Positions 12,488-25,700 are shown, numbered from the stretch's first letter. The stretch is DNA of 64,000 nucleotides from Paragonimus westermani (GCA_008508345.1 QNGE01000748.1:60368-124367); one strand, 5' to 3'. Notes: generated by a model not told the origin, from the letters alone. Made by a program: numbers and translations.

Positions 12488-13054
12488 TGATGATATAGCC
12501 TGTTGTATACCATATTGGCGGATTTATTTTTGGGAATGCTTGAAAGCATAATTTCAAGACATGATTTCGGGAGTCTTGCTTTACAAACTTTACGTGGATG
12601 GCATTTTAGTTTTTACCGGGGAATATGCTTTTACTTCATTCTACAATTATTTGAACTCTGTTCACCCAAATCTCACTGTATCTTATGAGGTGGAGATTAG
12701 TAGTTGTTTGCCGTTCTTACACAGACGCCAAGATAGTACATTGTAATGATCTTTTTATCGAATACCAACAAGAAGTAAACACTATTTGCAGTTCTCCAAC
12801 TCTGCATCTGTTGCTTATAAATCAAAACCTTATTTTACAGAGTCAGAATAATTTGCACTGCTCATCGGCTAGCGGAAGAAAAAGAGGTTGTGAAGAAATC
12901 ACCAGCGGATAACAATTATTCTGAAAAGTTTACGGATATCCACAGTAAGATGAAAGAACCGAAAGTGGTAAACTGTAGTACAGAGAAAAGGAATAAATTT
13001 CTTCAAAATCAGTTCAATGCTAATCAAACAACATCGCCCAGTTTTGTATGCACA

Positions 13055-13250
13055 GAAGACGCTGACGCAATTGATCTCCTCATCGTGGAATTGATTGCAC
13101 TACTATGGCGCGAAAGATCGAAACTATGTGATTGGTTCTCTCAATTGTTGCTGTTATGTGGAATTCGTATATTTCCTGGTTTTATGTTGACGACTGATGA
13201 AAGTGAATCGATATGTTAAAACCTTGCGAAATATGTCTTCCCTCTGTTTT
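13055..13250 (+). repeat. PLE terminal repeat at the 3' side of PLE-1
   Basis: It is aligned by eye with the 3' repeat of PLE-2, sharing GGCGCGAAAGATC, TTGTTGCTGTTATG and the CTGATGA core in the same order. It lies downstream of the RT remnant in the sense direction, the normal 3' terminal position for this family. Confidence 0.7.
13189..13228 (+). ncRNA. Degraded hammerhead motif in the PLE-1 3' repeat
   Basis: CTGATGA is preserved, but GAA has become GAT and the cleavage triplet is lost (ACC in place of ATC). Stem I strands CGA and TTGCG pair only partly. It is homologous to the motif at 12385-12422 and is predicted to be inactive. Confidence 0.4.
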
Positions 13251-16200
13251 TCTTAACTCTTGTCATAACTCATATCGAGATGAAACACAGTAAGTCTCAT
13301 GTCAACTCTCGGTCGGACAACCAGATGATTGCACATAAGCGAAAATGAGACAGCGCTCAATTAAGATTATTTATTCGTGCCCATTCTCAATGGTGACTTA
13401 GTGACCTTAACTAGTACTTTTAGTAATCGTCCGCCAATCTTATGATTCTAGAATGTTTGTAGGTCGCTATCCACCATACAAGTAACCTGTGATTTCCTCC
13501 TTGGTGAACACGTATTTGGAGCAGAACGAAGTTGCTTTTCGCAGCCATCTTTTGGTTCGTCTTAGGACCGATTAACGCGTTATGCTTGGCACCAATATTT
13601 CGCGTTTTAATTATTACTAGGGAGGAATCCGATTTCTGTCTAGCAGACTACTATATTTTGTACGAACCAGCGTATTCCATGGTCCAACTATTCGATTACC
13701 ACACAACCTTGTCCATAGTAGGAGACTGACGGTCACACGAAAATTCGTGAGCTATATGACACTGGTCCTTTGGGCAGATGTAACGTCTTTACTGGTGGTG
13801 TTAACGTTTGGGTACTGATGAACCCAAGGATCGGTTTGGCGCGCATCTTCGTATATTTATTCAAGCTGAGACTGGCGCAATGCAGTAGACCAGACTACTA
13901 GCATTCGTTCGCCTGTAACCTCCAGGGGTTTGACCAGACAGCATTTCAGCCAGCATTTATCACAAAAATGACATGGACTATTCTAAAAGAAAACTGGCAG
14001 AAAGGACAAAGTGGCTGTAAAACTACTGGGCAAAAGGGTTAAGAAGTAACAGATGAGTATAGCTACGACTGTAGCATGTTATCATCTCGAATAATGGGGG
14101 TAGTCACCAATCCCTGTTCATGAAATTCCCAACCGTGTAAATGATGCTTGTCTTTCTCCTATTGAATGCAATAAATAGGGTGTGCCACCCCGTGACCATG
14201 TGGCTGTATGACTATCTCACGGTTTCGGTTGAGCGATTTTGATTTCAGCATACATTGCTGAATTCAGAAAATGTTCAGCTCCCCATCGAACTCTACCGCT
14301 TATTGAAAGAATCGTACGGTTTCTAAAGTAGATTCAGGATGTCTGAGCCACGACACCGTTGGTACGAGCTGTAAGTGTGGTAAATTATTCGTCTCTTATA
14401 CTTCTAAACCGACAAATTGGCCACGTTGTGTCAATCCAATCATGGTTGTCGAAATGCTCAACCGTCAGATTTGCATCTTAGTGCTATAGCTACCACTTTG
14501 TGACTGAATCGGCTCACAAGTAAGTTACACAACTTGATAAACAAGGCGTTGGTGTTATTTGTGGAGCGAATTCAACTTAGCGTTTACTGAAAGCATATGC
14601 TTGCTTGTTCAAACGATTTGCCGGAAACACATGTTGCTGTTTACGCAGTGCTCTTGTAACACACCTGGAGCACAACAAACACATCGTGGTGCCCGAATCC
14701 GGCTAACTGAACCGGCCAGTTCTAATGCTCTTTCAACTTTCAATGATATTTGTGGTCAACAGTGACAAGTCTTCCTCAGGTACTGCTGTCGTGCCGTTTC
14801 AGCTGACAAGGGTACCATTTCACCATGTCGGAATTTGTTCGCAACGGAAATCGGATGGTTCAGCTGTGATTTCAGTTTTAAATCGAAATCGCTTTGGTAG
14901 TACATTAGCACTGAATGCCGCCAAGTTCTCAGTTCATCCTATCAGTAATAGTGCTACTGGGTATACTCGGTTGGTTCACAAATTCTGATGCCTGTCTGTC
15001 GATGGATGGTAAACTGTGTGTGACGTGCAATTCAGAGATGTAACCGGTAAATAAGAGAGGCTTAACCCTTCACCGATTCACTTCCTGTCTATCTTTGTGC
15101 TACAGACCGCACACGCACTCCCTTACTTGTGTGCACGCACACTAGATCTCAGCATGTCGACCGGAGACAACCGCCTAATAATCAGCGTACAATCTGAAAA
15201 AATAGCTTGATTCGTACCGTGAGCGCCGTGAAGGTATTTGTTTTTTCCGCCCTCTGTGGAAATCGTTAAACGCTCAGGAAGTTGCGGTATTTTGTAAATA
15301 TTTTGACACAACGTGTACGATCGATCCACTTTTTTTCAGTTATTTACATTTCAAAACAGTGCTGCATAACCAGCCGATTTATAGAAAATACCAAAACAGT
15401 TAATCTTAATGCTATACGTCTTAGAGCTACCAATGAGAAACGAATGAACATTGAATTATGAGGTGTACAAGATAACGACCTGAAATGTTAACTCTTGCTC
15501 GTTTGTACAGTGGAATTTACCCTCTTCTAATCTGGAATCTACAGCAGACAATCACTTTCCAGAACACTGCGTTTAACCGTGGAATCTCAACTTCATAAAC
15601 AAAAACTCGTGTACACATAAACTTAATTATTGTAGCCTAAGAAACATCTAAAAAGGAATTGGGTCATCTGCACGTATTATTGAGATCATGTGAGATGACA
15701 CAAAATAAAATGGCGGAATGTGAGCGCCTTGTATTTGTCACTGTTCGTGAAATAATGAACCACAAAAGGGTGGTTCAACATCTAAGAATATTCTTCTATT
15801 TTTACTGATTGGACTAAGTCAATTTAATTAATGAACTTGAAGATTTCGGCGTCCCTCGAAAATCCAAATCACACGGTTATCAATTGAGGCTAACATGCGG
15901 TAACTGTGCGCCCTATAGAGACGATTAGACAAACTGATCACTACTCAGAAGGGAAATGGGTTGGGCGTTCAGCTGTGCTAAATCGCTCGTGCCTGAGTTG
16001 TTGTCAGTGATGCAATGATCACATTAGTGGTTACATGAAGGCGCTGCCACAATTTGAAGCTCTGCCTGGAAAGGATCTACACCGATGGTCAGCTTTAGCA
16101 AAATCGAAACTCAAGTCTAATGCTTCTTCCCGAAAACACTTGGGTGAAGTGTTTATCGGAATGTAAAGGGGGGGAACAACTGTGACTGATTCTCAACTTT

Positions 16201-19200
16201 AAATTTAAGTGAATTAATCTTTGGGAAGCTTCATGTGATTGGTATTTACACACTGTAACCAAATATCGCCCGTTTGGGATTAGCAGACCTACAGCTGAGT
16301 GTTGGATAGAGTTTTGGAATACTTCCAAATAGTTATGCCTTGCCTCGTTTACAACAGTGCATACACAGACTGAGCATTAATCGGTTGCAGGCCATTTTTG
16401 CGGTAATAAAAGCGACCGTTTCGCTAGGCAGTAACAGGACAACATAATTTTTCGTTGATAACGGACAACATTTAGACAGTATACAACAGTTTAGGAATAA
16501 ATGGTGGTATTCTCCAAGTCTTTTTAATGTTGACTATCAGACGTTTGTGCCAGACCGTATAGCTGGTTGACAGGGACCAAATGGACGCGTTACACGACTG
16601 CTAACAGTAATCAACACTCTGCTTCATGAGCTGTGTGTTATTACTGTTGTTGCGTGTGTTCGCTCTCCATCTGAGTAGGAGATCGAACATGTGCGTATAC
16701 AGAAGACCCCATTTTGGTCCCAGACAAACAGCGGTACTCGGTGACTGGTTCAATCAGTACACACTGCCAAATCGGATGTTTAGGAGATCGAATGATTAGA
16801 CGAACAAGGAAAACCACAACAACGATGGAGACACAGGTAACTAAAAAAAAAGCTTACACACGCATACAAAAGTTGAATAACGTAGTTATTTTGAACGTTC
16901 TCGTAAACCAATGGATCACTCAATGTTTAAATTTTTTATCGTGTTCGTGTCATTTAGCGCAAGCGTTGTCATTGTTTATACATTGTCACCACTCCTCACC
17001 TCGTTTTTGGACCTTTTCATCTCTCTTTCTATAACAAGAGTTTGCACTAACAGTCGTCATGTCTATAAGCTACACTATACTTTTTTCTTCCCACGTGATA
17101 TAACAACATCTAATTATTCACATTGTTACCAGTTCTGAGTACTAAAAATGTTTTTTCTCGTATTATGTGTGTTATCATAGTCTGGTTGTTTGTACACAGT
17201 CGCCACAAATTGGCTAAAGTTTGCTTTGTTGCTGAAAGGTTCTTAGCTGTCAAGCTGTTTACTCGATAGACTGTTTACGAATAGAACTGTACCGAGCGGG
17301 ACATAAGTTGACAAAGTTACCGGATAGTTCAGCTTTAGTGTGTAGACAACAAGATTGAACTAGCGTTTCATGGTGCTATTATGAGCAACTCTGTGGCATT
17401 GTGTTTATGTTCCAGACAGGGAAATTTTGACAAGAGAGAAGCAGTTCTCCCTTTGTAAGTATGAGTCCGAAACTGTGTGAAGTAATTTTCCATGAACTCA
17501 AACCACCATTCACTCGGACTTCATCAGATCAACGTTTCGCTTTATACACATCAATATATTCCTAGTTGTAGAAATATCTAGAACTTCGTACTTTGTGTGT
17601 AATACACTGCGTATACGTGATGATACATAAAGGCTGCTCATCATTCCTTAAGGCGACCGCGGATTGTGTGTAAATTCGGGGGAAAGGGAGGTCTAGTCCG
17701 CTTGCTGGTCTCTTCGTTTCCAACAGATAGGTTCATAATTCCCAAATGAAACAGTGAACAATACCTAACTTGAAAAATTTAGTAGAATCCAGATTTTTAT
17801 ATAGAATGTTAAATTCTGAAGATTATTTAAATTTAACAAACGTACATAAGGAGGTTTGCGATGGAAGACAGAACGTCGCTTCCACGCTAGTCGATTTGTA
17901 TTAGGGCCGCATATTGATTCACATTTCTATGTAGTTTCATCATACCTGGCGAAGTACAGCTTATTGATCGTATTTTATTCATCGAAGTTCACAGACAATA
18001 ATGTTTTCACTTATGGTACTATTGTTATCATTTGTCTGTCTGTGTAATAGATTGATTGACTAACAAACAAAACAGAGTTCACCTGGCATGTCATTTGTAG
18101 AATTGAGCACTAACGAAGCCTACTATTCGGTAACTGGTGCCAATTGCCATTTGGAAAGATTGTAGAGAAAATTTTTGCTGACGAGCGGTTACAACCTGCA
18201 TCAGTAAGTGTGAACCAAGCAGGATCTCAGTCATTTTTGCTAGGGAATAAACAAACAGGCACCCACTCAAAGAAACTGATACATGGCACCAACAATTTGG
18301 GGAAATAGGTCAACAGCGGCAATTTTTCATAAGCCAAACTTCATCTATTCAAGCTGATGAATGCAAACAACACAAGTTACCTTAGTTGATTGAAAACCAA
18401 GCCCTCTGTCTACCTGAGAGTTTATTCAGACACGTTTCTTACTACACTTACGGTTTCCTAATTCAGACAGATATTCAGTCACATTCAATCGCTGGTTCAA
18501 CCGTGGCAGTTAGTTTGATTGATTTGTTGGTTTTCATTGCTTCCGTTAAACTATCAGCTTGCAAAGAACCTCACAATTAAGTTTCTTACAGACACTGTCC
18601 AGTCCTCCAAAATTTACCAGTTCCGTCACTGCCCTATTCCTGCTGTAAATTCACGTCATTTATTTTATATGGTTTCAGCAAAACACTGACTGTAAATTCA
18701 CTCGGTCATTCGGTTCGTATTAATAAGCCTGAAAGAAAACTGTCGGCAAAAATTACTTATTGTTACTTCACATCTATTGATTGATGACTGACTGAATGTT
18801 ACTCACGCTAGTGTGTTAAAAGCGACGACTAAATTTTAGGTACACTTCATAAAAAAAACCTCCACTGAGGCACAGCAGTTTGCTATTGTCAGCTAATCTG
18901 ATTGTTCGGCCTGAAAATTATACCTCTATTCTAACCGGCGTATCCCACCGGAGGATGCAACTTTATTTACATAAAGAGTACGCTGTGTGCCCTGGAACTT
19001 CTGTAGTCAGTTCTACTATCACTCCGACATCTCTATAATGGATGTGTCAGATTTCTTTTCTAAACACGTTAAACCAGTTTCTTTTATTTGTTTTTTCAGA
19101 TCTGCTCCTGAAACTCATTAACTATTAGTGGGTAGTCTCATTCTTCGACATGAAACATGCTTTCCACTTGTTATTAGCAAATTAGAGCTGTATTAGAGTA

Positions 19201-22200
19201 CCATTTGATTTGTCAAGCCCATGGCGATGGGCGGTCACATTCAAATAACGAGCTAAATGTGAAAACTGGATGTTCAACTGTATTCCGTTTTAAAAATCTT
19301 TCTATGTGAATAAAGGTTGAAACGAACAATTTTTAACTGTCAGAACGTCGTAAATCATGGGCCAAATGTTCGCCACAATATGGTGAACAGCAGGTTTGTT
19401 AGCTCGAGTTAACGGTTGTATTGCACCGTGATTTGTTGGGTTCACAACTACTATGCAACCGATCAAGGGGACGAGGTCAGTAGTAAGATGTGTGAGTCAT
19501 AAAACTTAGATGAGAAGGAGTTTTCTTCTGTATACAACTGTTGCAAAGCTGCTAAGTTAAATTTACAGACTACTGCAGGCATTTATCTGGCAACCTGTCG
19601 AAAACTGAGTGTGTCGTTGTACCGGCCGAGGATCCACACCGAAAGCAACGTACATTCATCATTTTAGGTTCAACCTGACGGATTCATATGTCTTTGAAAG
19701 ATTAGACATCTACTTCATGGTTATAAACACTAATAATTCGTTGCGCGTTGTTTTAAACAGTACTGAGACTGCTATAGAATTTCAGTGCCAGACTTGCAAA
19801 CGTACATCTGCACAACAAGCCGATGCTCTCCGATTGGACAACGCTCGGCTTTCGTGTGAATCTTCCGCTTAGGTTACTGTAGCAGCCTGCATCTCCACAT
19901 TTTTTACACTTAACTTGAGCTATGGGGACTAATTTGTTCGAGGTGGTCTTTTTTACCCGGGCATAGTATAACACACTTATTTTAGTTTCTAATTACAGTC
20001 GTCATCATCATCATGATCATCATCCTCACCATAATCTGCATAGATTCATTTCCTTCCTGTCCGCTCCAGAATATTTTGCCCGAACTGGTCAGAAGTATGA
20101 AATCGCCTCAAAGCACCACTCACTAATGGGCAAACGTCTGATAACTAATACTGCTTGTAAAACGTGCGACCACTCCTCCAGTGTGCATACTCTGAACGGT
20201 CCTTTCGCAATCTATAGTCAGGCAAATAGCGTGACTCGAATTCCTGTCCACTGACATTTCAGTTCGATTTGAACTTACGCTACTTTTGTAGTTGGTTCAT
20301 ATTTAATGTTTCTTTACTCACAGTAGTCGGAAAACTTTGCTGATCAGCACATGCACAGGTGTATGCCCCTCATGTGGAAGCACAGTGGACTTTGCCCCTG
20401 TTAACTTGCAAGCAAATAACTGAATATGTAAAACCACCAAGATACGATTGCACTCTTCAACTTGGACTGCGGAAAGCAACTCTCTCAATTTATTCAATGC
20501 TAGAGAGTTGAAGAGTTTGGTTGATGCCAACTGAACGCCCCACACATTCGATCACGGCCTTTGCACTGAAACTGAATATTCAGCTACCGTTTTGTGAACA
20601 GCCACTACATGCTAGTTTGACTGTGATCAGAGCCCATCAGCCATGCAGTATTTTACCGCTTCCAGAGTCTGAACTCTGGTCAAGTTGCTGTTGTGGCCAA
20701 CACGATAGTTACTACCTTTTCTCGTGATTGAACGTTATTAAGAAGCGAAGGTGATTGAACGTTGGTACACGATGAGTAACTGATAGCGTGATGTTAACCA
20801 CTCAGAGGAAAATACGGTTATCCGTCAATGCAACGACTGTATTTCTATTCCCCGGATACCGTAGGGAGACACGATACCGTTAAGTTCGAACTAAAATGAA
20901 ATTCCGGACCAGATGTTTATTCTATCCATTCCCCGATAGAGACCTGGGCCTGTATGACTAGTTCGATAAAATTCAATACATTGCTGACAGGAAAGACCTG
21001 CTGTTTCGACTACTTGGAACAGAATGTTGACAAGAGGTTGGCCTTCTTTTCTTCGGGGGTTTGAATATAACGCGGTTTACCCCACTGCCAAAAACGTACG
21101 AATCGGCGGGCTAGATATCAGTGTTCAGGTTCAGCGATGCAGAATGGAAATTTTATAACAAATTTTCAAACTCATAAACTAAATCCGAGTCATAAGAAAA
21201 TTAACACAATAGAACAATTGACTGACGACAGATGACATCACTGTTCTTGTGAATAAAGCTACAACGACCAGCTGTCAAAAATGTGTCATGCTGTAAAAGA
21301 ATCGCCCTAGGGAATAGCTCACGAATGTTCCCATTGCCCGACTTTTTCAGTAACAACAAATTTCATTCAGCGACCAGTTTGCATACATTGAGAAATGCAT
21401 ACCAACTGTCAATAAATTGGAGCACAACAAAGTTTCTTACAACATCAGAGCGTTATTTTACCCCCCAACAGACTCCCAGTCATAACGTTAACTTTCGCTA
21501 TTCAATAGTGGCAACCAGCGCAATGTTTTCCGCTTGCGATCTTAATTGGAGCCTGAAAACAGCATGAGATGGAGACTGATTGCCGCTTTTTATATGATCA
21601 AAAAGTCCGCCGCTATTGTTGAATTTAATTAGTGCGATCGTAGTACGCGAATCGGTGGATCCATCCACATTGGTTAACCATTGTAACCGTCTGAATATGC
21701 TCATCGTGGTGAGACAACTACAGGCAACTTCTCACCGTGACGTTCTTAAGCCAGTTCGATGAGTTTTCCAGTAGGCATGTATCAGCGAGGAATACTTGAT
21801 TAGAATTTTAATGAGTTCGGTTTTCTCCAAAATGAGTTCACTTTTGTATTAGTATACATGGCCGCGTCCCAAGCACGTGGACCGGAATTCGTATTCTGGA
21901 AGTGTCTGGGGCACACACTACTGGTTAATCTCGACTAATTTTCGTAATGGGTCAGCTGGAAAGTCTACACCGTTTCGATGAATATCAAGTAATGCCATTG
22001 GTAGTTAACTTACGGCAGCGAAAATTCGTGAATTTTTAATTAGTAACTCGTTCAGATTTGCATTGAGAACTGACGCATCCAGCCTATGCATCAAGTAGTC
22101 CATTTAACATTCAGTTTACTTCGTAAATCTATCATATTTTAAAGCATGTTCATTGTCAACCACCTTGATATACAATGAGTAATTTGGGTGCCTTAAATAA

Positions 22201-23489
22201 AACAGGTGAACAGCCCTAAGCATACGCTTTACTTACTGTACAGGTAGCTTAATAAAACTAAGCAACTCTGTGTCAGAATGAGATGGGAATACTCGTACTA
22301 ATATTTCTTCCACGGTATGCACAGAACTTACTTTGCACTATTGAATTTGTGTTTACTGATCTGCACGGATGGTGGAGGCATCAAAAGCAATCGGTTACCC
22401 ATCTCATTAACATTGTCGAATACATATGCAATGAAAAATGGTGTATGTGTGTGTGCCTTGTGATATCAGCTGAGTAACACTACTGTTCTCATTCTAGCCT
22501 GCCGGCTATTACTTCTGACCGGTGCGGTTCATTCAGCTATCTGTAACTGAATCGCCAGTGTTAATTTTACAACTTGGTGACATCCTAATCGAATTCAAGG
22601 ATTGCGATCATTCTCTGACAGATGCAGACAGTGTGTGACGAGTCAGATCAAGCTGGCTAGCATAGCTTTTTCGGGAAGGTCGGTTGTATGTTACGTAACA
22701 AGTAGGGTGCATCTTCAAGTGATTTGAACTGTTCGTGACCACAGCAAATTATAAATCAAATTGTCAGCCGAGTGATAGTCAACGTAGTCGTGCAAAACGA
22801 AAATTCACCCTAGCTTAATCTCCTATCTTATTGTGTCGAAGCATTTAGCTCGAATCATTAAAAAATTCTCTCCAAAAACTACGGAAAAAGTTAATAATGC
22901 GCTCAAAGAAACGATTATAATGAAATTCAACGCCCGATGTATGATCTCTACTCCATATTATTATGCGAGTTTTCAGATTGTGTTGTAATTATTCGGCGAA
23001 CGTTAATTGATCATGCATGTTTAACTTGTTTCTATTTCGTCCCACGAGCGAACAGTTTGCAGATAACAGAGATAGGTAACAGAGACAAGTTTTCTAAAAC
23101 GCTTTTCGTGATCTAAGACAACTTATTTCAAACTGCCTTTCGTCCTCTTTTGATCAAGTGTTCGAACTCGCCCTTAGATTATCCAATACTCAAAATAATC
23201 GTCCATTTTCACACCTCATTGCTGCCCCCTGATTTGCACTTAGTCACATAGGCATTGTACATAATTTGTATAGGTCATATCAGTGACAACTTGGTCCCGC
23301 TGTTCTCATCGGAAAAGAGGGATGGCGGAACGTAGGAGATACCGATCTGTAGTAAGTCAATCGTAATTCAGTAGTTGGCAAATGTGACACCGTATCATCC
23401 ACCAAATTTGCTAACAAAGTTCGAGGCACTTAATTCAGACCACATCATGCACATCTTTTTGACAACCATCAGGCTTCATATAATTATTC
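13251..23489. other. Long stretch without a recognised gene
   Basis: No protein or RNA family recognised. A few short open stretches sit between splice-like signals: about 16728-16836 (+, ending CAG/GTAACT), 17416-17454 (+, between TTATGTTCCAG and GTAAGT), about 15133-15200 (-) and about 20330-20540 (-, ending in a GTGAGT donor). None joins into a convincing model. A short ATC-rich run lies near 20001-20025. Confidence 0.35.
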
Positions 23490-23494
23490 AAAAC

Positions 23495-23790
23495 GGAGGG
23501 AAGACACATCGCTAGATGTTAACATTTCGATTCGCTGTCATCAGTTGCCAACGCAAAACCAGCAAATTTTTATACAAACAGCGCAGAGCAACAACAGTTG
23601 AACGAACTAACCACGTAGTTCTCACCTTTCTCGCGTCAATAGTGCTACCAATCCCACGCAACCAGTTCAATCGTCTTAGCGGATCCTGTATACAAAAATT
23701 GACCGAAGTTTTCTGATTAGCACTTCCTCACTAATCATTAATACTTTCGGTTTGCGACTAGGTAACACTATCTTGAGCGATCTGACATGG
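23495..23790 (-). repeat. 3' end and terminal repeat of PLE-2
   Basis: On the minus strand, AGTGTTACCTAGTCGCAA is followed by coding-like sequence ending FVYRI, then the terminal repeat ending near GTGTCTTCCCTCCG. The same sequence occurs in opposite orientation at 25417-25690, making an inverted repeat of roughly 250 bases around the RT region. Confidence 0.75.
23511..23548 (-). ncRNA. Hammerhead ribozyme motif in the PLE-2 3' repeat
   Basis: Minus-strand order: stem I GCAA, core CTGATGA, nine-base stem II segment, GAA, palindromic stem III ATGTTAACAT, cleavage triplet ATC, and stem I partner TAGC. Stem I has one mismatch. The motif is in the sense orientation of the element and at its 3' terminal repeat, as in other hammerhead-bearing PLEs. 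Stem II is weak here too. Confidence 0.52.
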
Positions 23791-23869
23791 TCGCCAAGGT
23801 GACCTTTGATATGACGTGTTTAACGATCGACAAGTTTGGGTGTGTATCACCGTTATGGACAGCCCAACC

Positions 23870-25110
23870 CTTAGTGATTGACAGAACACGTAGGTGGGAG
23901 TTGCAACGCCGACGTTAATTTGTGACTCATGTTGTTGGTCAGGTGATCACCCTTGAATTGGATTGACAAAGATATGTTCTTTTCCTCCACACTGTAGCTT
24001 GCCACCTTTGGTTCATTCATCTTAATGTGAATATCCGCAAACTTTTCAGGATAACTGTTATCCACCGGCGTTTTCTTGGTATACCTTTTTTTTCCTCTAG
24101 TCGATTTGCAGTGAAAATCATTATGGCTCTGAGAAATTACGTTTAGATGGATGCAGTTCGAATAGGTACAAAATAAGTTAAAAGCACATTCATCGATAAA
24201 AAATAAACTGTCATTCACCTAATGTTTGTGGAGTATAACTCTCAAAATCCTTTCTTTAAAAACGTTTTTCAAGCATTCCCAAAAATGACCGAGATAATGG
24301 GGGACGCAATAGGCTGCCCCTAGTTGCGCCGTCAATCTTTCTGTATTTTCAATTTGACCATCACTCACGTTTGATCGCGGCGTTCGCATTCAGATAGACC
24401 TTCCAGCCAGCCTCTTTCGAAAACAAGCACTAGACTCGAGTTTCGCTCTCANCAACTTGAAAATAAACCAAATCCCCGACTACTCATCAGCTTTCTGTAT
24501 TTAATAACTTCGAATTCAAACGGACTTCTTTACGTACATGTAACAATGAGACCATTAAGAAGATCTAACGGAATATCTAAATTTGCACTCTGGCTGGAAA
24601 TTCAACAGGGGAACACTAATAAGTCATTTATGGACTTGCTGAATTCTTCTCCAAAATCTCTACAAGCTCGAAACAACTATTAGCACAATTGGGGGATAAA
24701 CTTTTACAAATCGGTTTAAGGATGTCAACTAACCATCGCCTAAGTTTGTGGTTTGCTGAATGGTTCATGTGTTATATCGATCTTGTTAGGATACACGTCC
24801 CGTGGATTTTTGGTGAACCTCTCATCTCTGGTGTCTGCGTGCCTGTTGGTTTCAGTTTCTTATATTGCATCTCAGAAATATACCCATGCGACACCAATTT
24901 TCACGGTCTCCTCGGTATCTGCTTTTCCATCAGGAAATTTTTGTCAGGCTCAGCATCCAGCTGAATTTACCGTGCATCGGAACATAGTATGGTCACCTTG
25001 GTTACGTAAACCTCTTCATGGTGACGATGCCATAACCCTCGCCTGGCTTGAGGAGGATTAGACCAATCATTTCTGTGAGCTCCTTAAAGGCTTTGTAGTG
25101 TTCAATACAC
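23870..25110 (-). pseudogene. Penelope-type reverse transcriptase, broken
   Basis: Recognisable blocks in order on the minus strand: FKELTEMIGLILLKPGEGYG (the PLE K.L..N..L.I.KPDKG box); a stretch with AEPDKNFLMEKQI; HGYISEMQYKKLKPTG, then TQTPEMRGSPKIHG (the L.PTG..TP..YGLPKIHK box, highly typical of PLEs); LRRWLVDILKPICKSLSPN; then DIPLDLLNGLIVTCT and FEFEVIKYRK. After the inserted repeat the RT resumes with KIDGATRGSLL (from Q.DG.AMGSPL) and SFLGMLEKRFLKKGF. The catalytic box appears as VNDSLFF, so the first Asp is Asn. The tail DIHIKMNEPKVASYSVEEK and NISLSIQFKGDHLTNN matches PLE-1. Stops and frame changes show it is dead. The known role is to copy the element's RNA into DNA at a nicked chromosomal end. 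Confidence 0.82.
24349..24490 (-). repeat. 142-bp dispersed repeat inserted in the PLE-2 RT, with target-site duplication
   Basis: The 12-base string CTTTCTGTATTT occurs immediately on both sides (24337-24348 and 24491-24502). In PLE-2 it encodes the KYRK just before KIDGA, so removing the insert and one repeat joins the RT motif. About 70 bases of the insert (24350-24420) match 61815-61890 at roughly 90% identity in the opposite orientation. One ambiguous base (N) lies at 24453. The insert has no clear tRNA-like promoter boxes and no long terminal inverted repeat; its class is unknown. Confidence 0.65.
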
Positions 25111-25416
25111 CAGTATCAATGCTGGTGTACTGGGGCTGATAGGAATTCACACGAGGTACCAGTCAACTTTGCATAGAACCGGTGGGGCGGGAGTGAGATT
25201 GTTAACTGGTTCACGCAAGTTTTCCAAATGAACCCTGGTCTGTAGATTTTTTTCACTTGTTTCGGTGCATCCTGAAGTCTAGACCCAACGAAAGTACATC
25301 AAATTGAGGTTTGACAAAGTGACTAGGCAGTAAATTATGAATGTGTTCCAAATCATCTGTCGTAAAAGCTGACAACCAGCCAACGAGGCAGTGTATTTTG
25401 TAAGTTCTGATTCGTT

Positions 25417-25690
25417 CAATATAGTGTTACCTAGTCGCAACCCGAAAGTGTTAGTGATTAATGAGGAATTACTATTAAGAAATCTTCATTCAATTTTTGT
25501 GTACCGAAGCCGCTAAGACGATCGAACTGGTTGCCGTGGGATTGGTAGCAATATTGGCGCGCGAAAGATCAGAACTACATGGTTGGTTCGTTCAACTGTT
25601 GTTGCTCTGCGCCGTTTGTATAAATATTCGCTGGTTTTACTTTAGTGACTGTAGACTGGAGTAGCTTAGAGTTCGTACTATCGTTGCGAC
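25417..25690 (+). repeat. Inverted copy of the PLE-2 3' end
   Basis: Plus-strand GTGTTACCTAGTCGCAA and the coding-like stretch INEELLLRNLHSIFVYR are followed by the terminal repeat. All match the minus strand of 23495-23790. The hammerhead core is lost here (GTGACTGTAGAC in place of GCGACTGATGA). Confidence 0.72.
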
Positions 25691-25700
25691 GTGAACCGTT

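Larger units (their letters stand above)
12361..13250 (+). mobile_element. PLE-1: truncated Penelope-like retroelement
   Basis: The coding part (about 12490-13040, frameshifted) keeps hallmarks of the Penelope RT. ILADLFLGMLE matches the ...L+.+F+G.LE motif. LYVDGILVF is the catalytic YVDD box with its second Asp changed to Gly. LNSVHPNLTVSYEVE and LPFLHRR match LN..HP...FT.E.E and LPFLD. Further on, DNNYSEKFTDIHSKM and the stretch to about 13040 match the same region of PLE-2. PLEs are retroelements related to telomerase RT and usually carry a GIY-YIG endonuclease after the RT; none remains here. Both ends carry the same terminal repeat in opposite orientation (12361-12487 and 13055-13250). 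The N-terminal two thirds of the RT is missing, so the element cannot be active. Confidence 0.78.
23490..25700 (-). mobile_element. PLE-2: Penelope-like retroelement with most of the RT readable
   Basis: Sense strand is minus. From the 5' side the order is: an inverted copy of the element's own 3' end (25690-25417); the RT coding region (about 25110-23870, interrupted); a trace of the C-terminal end of the nuclease region (about 23850-23700, ISEEVLIRKLRSIF); and the 3' terminal repeat with a hammerhead motif (23710-23495). PLEs insert by target-primed reverse transcription and often end in a truncated inverted copy at the 5' side; PLE-1 in this window has the same arrangement. Frames are broken at several places and a 142-bp sequence is inserted in the RT, so the copy is inactive. 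Confidence 0.85.

Noticed and set aside
17416..17454. 39-base micro-exon between TTATGTTCCAG and GTAAGTATG
   Set aside because: The splice signals are good, but it cannot be linked to neighbouring exons with confidence. The phase choices are too free.
20318..20545. Minus-strand open stretch ending in GTGAGT, with HEGHTPVHVL recalling an ankyrin repeat
   Set aside because: It is on the opposite strand to the ankyrin exon, the rest does not follow the ankyrin pattern, and the acceptor is poor.
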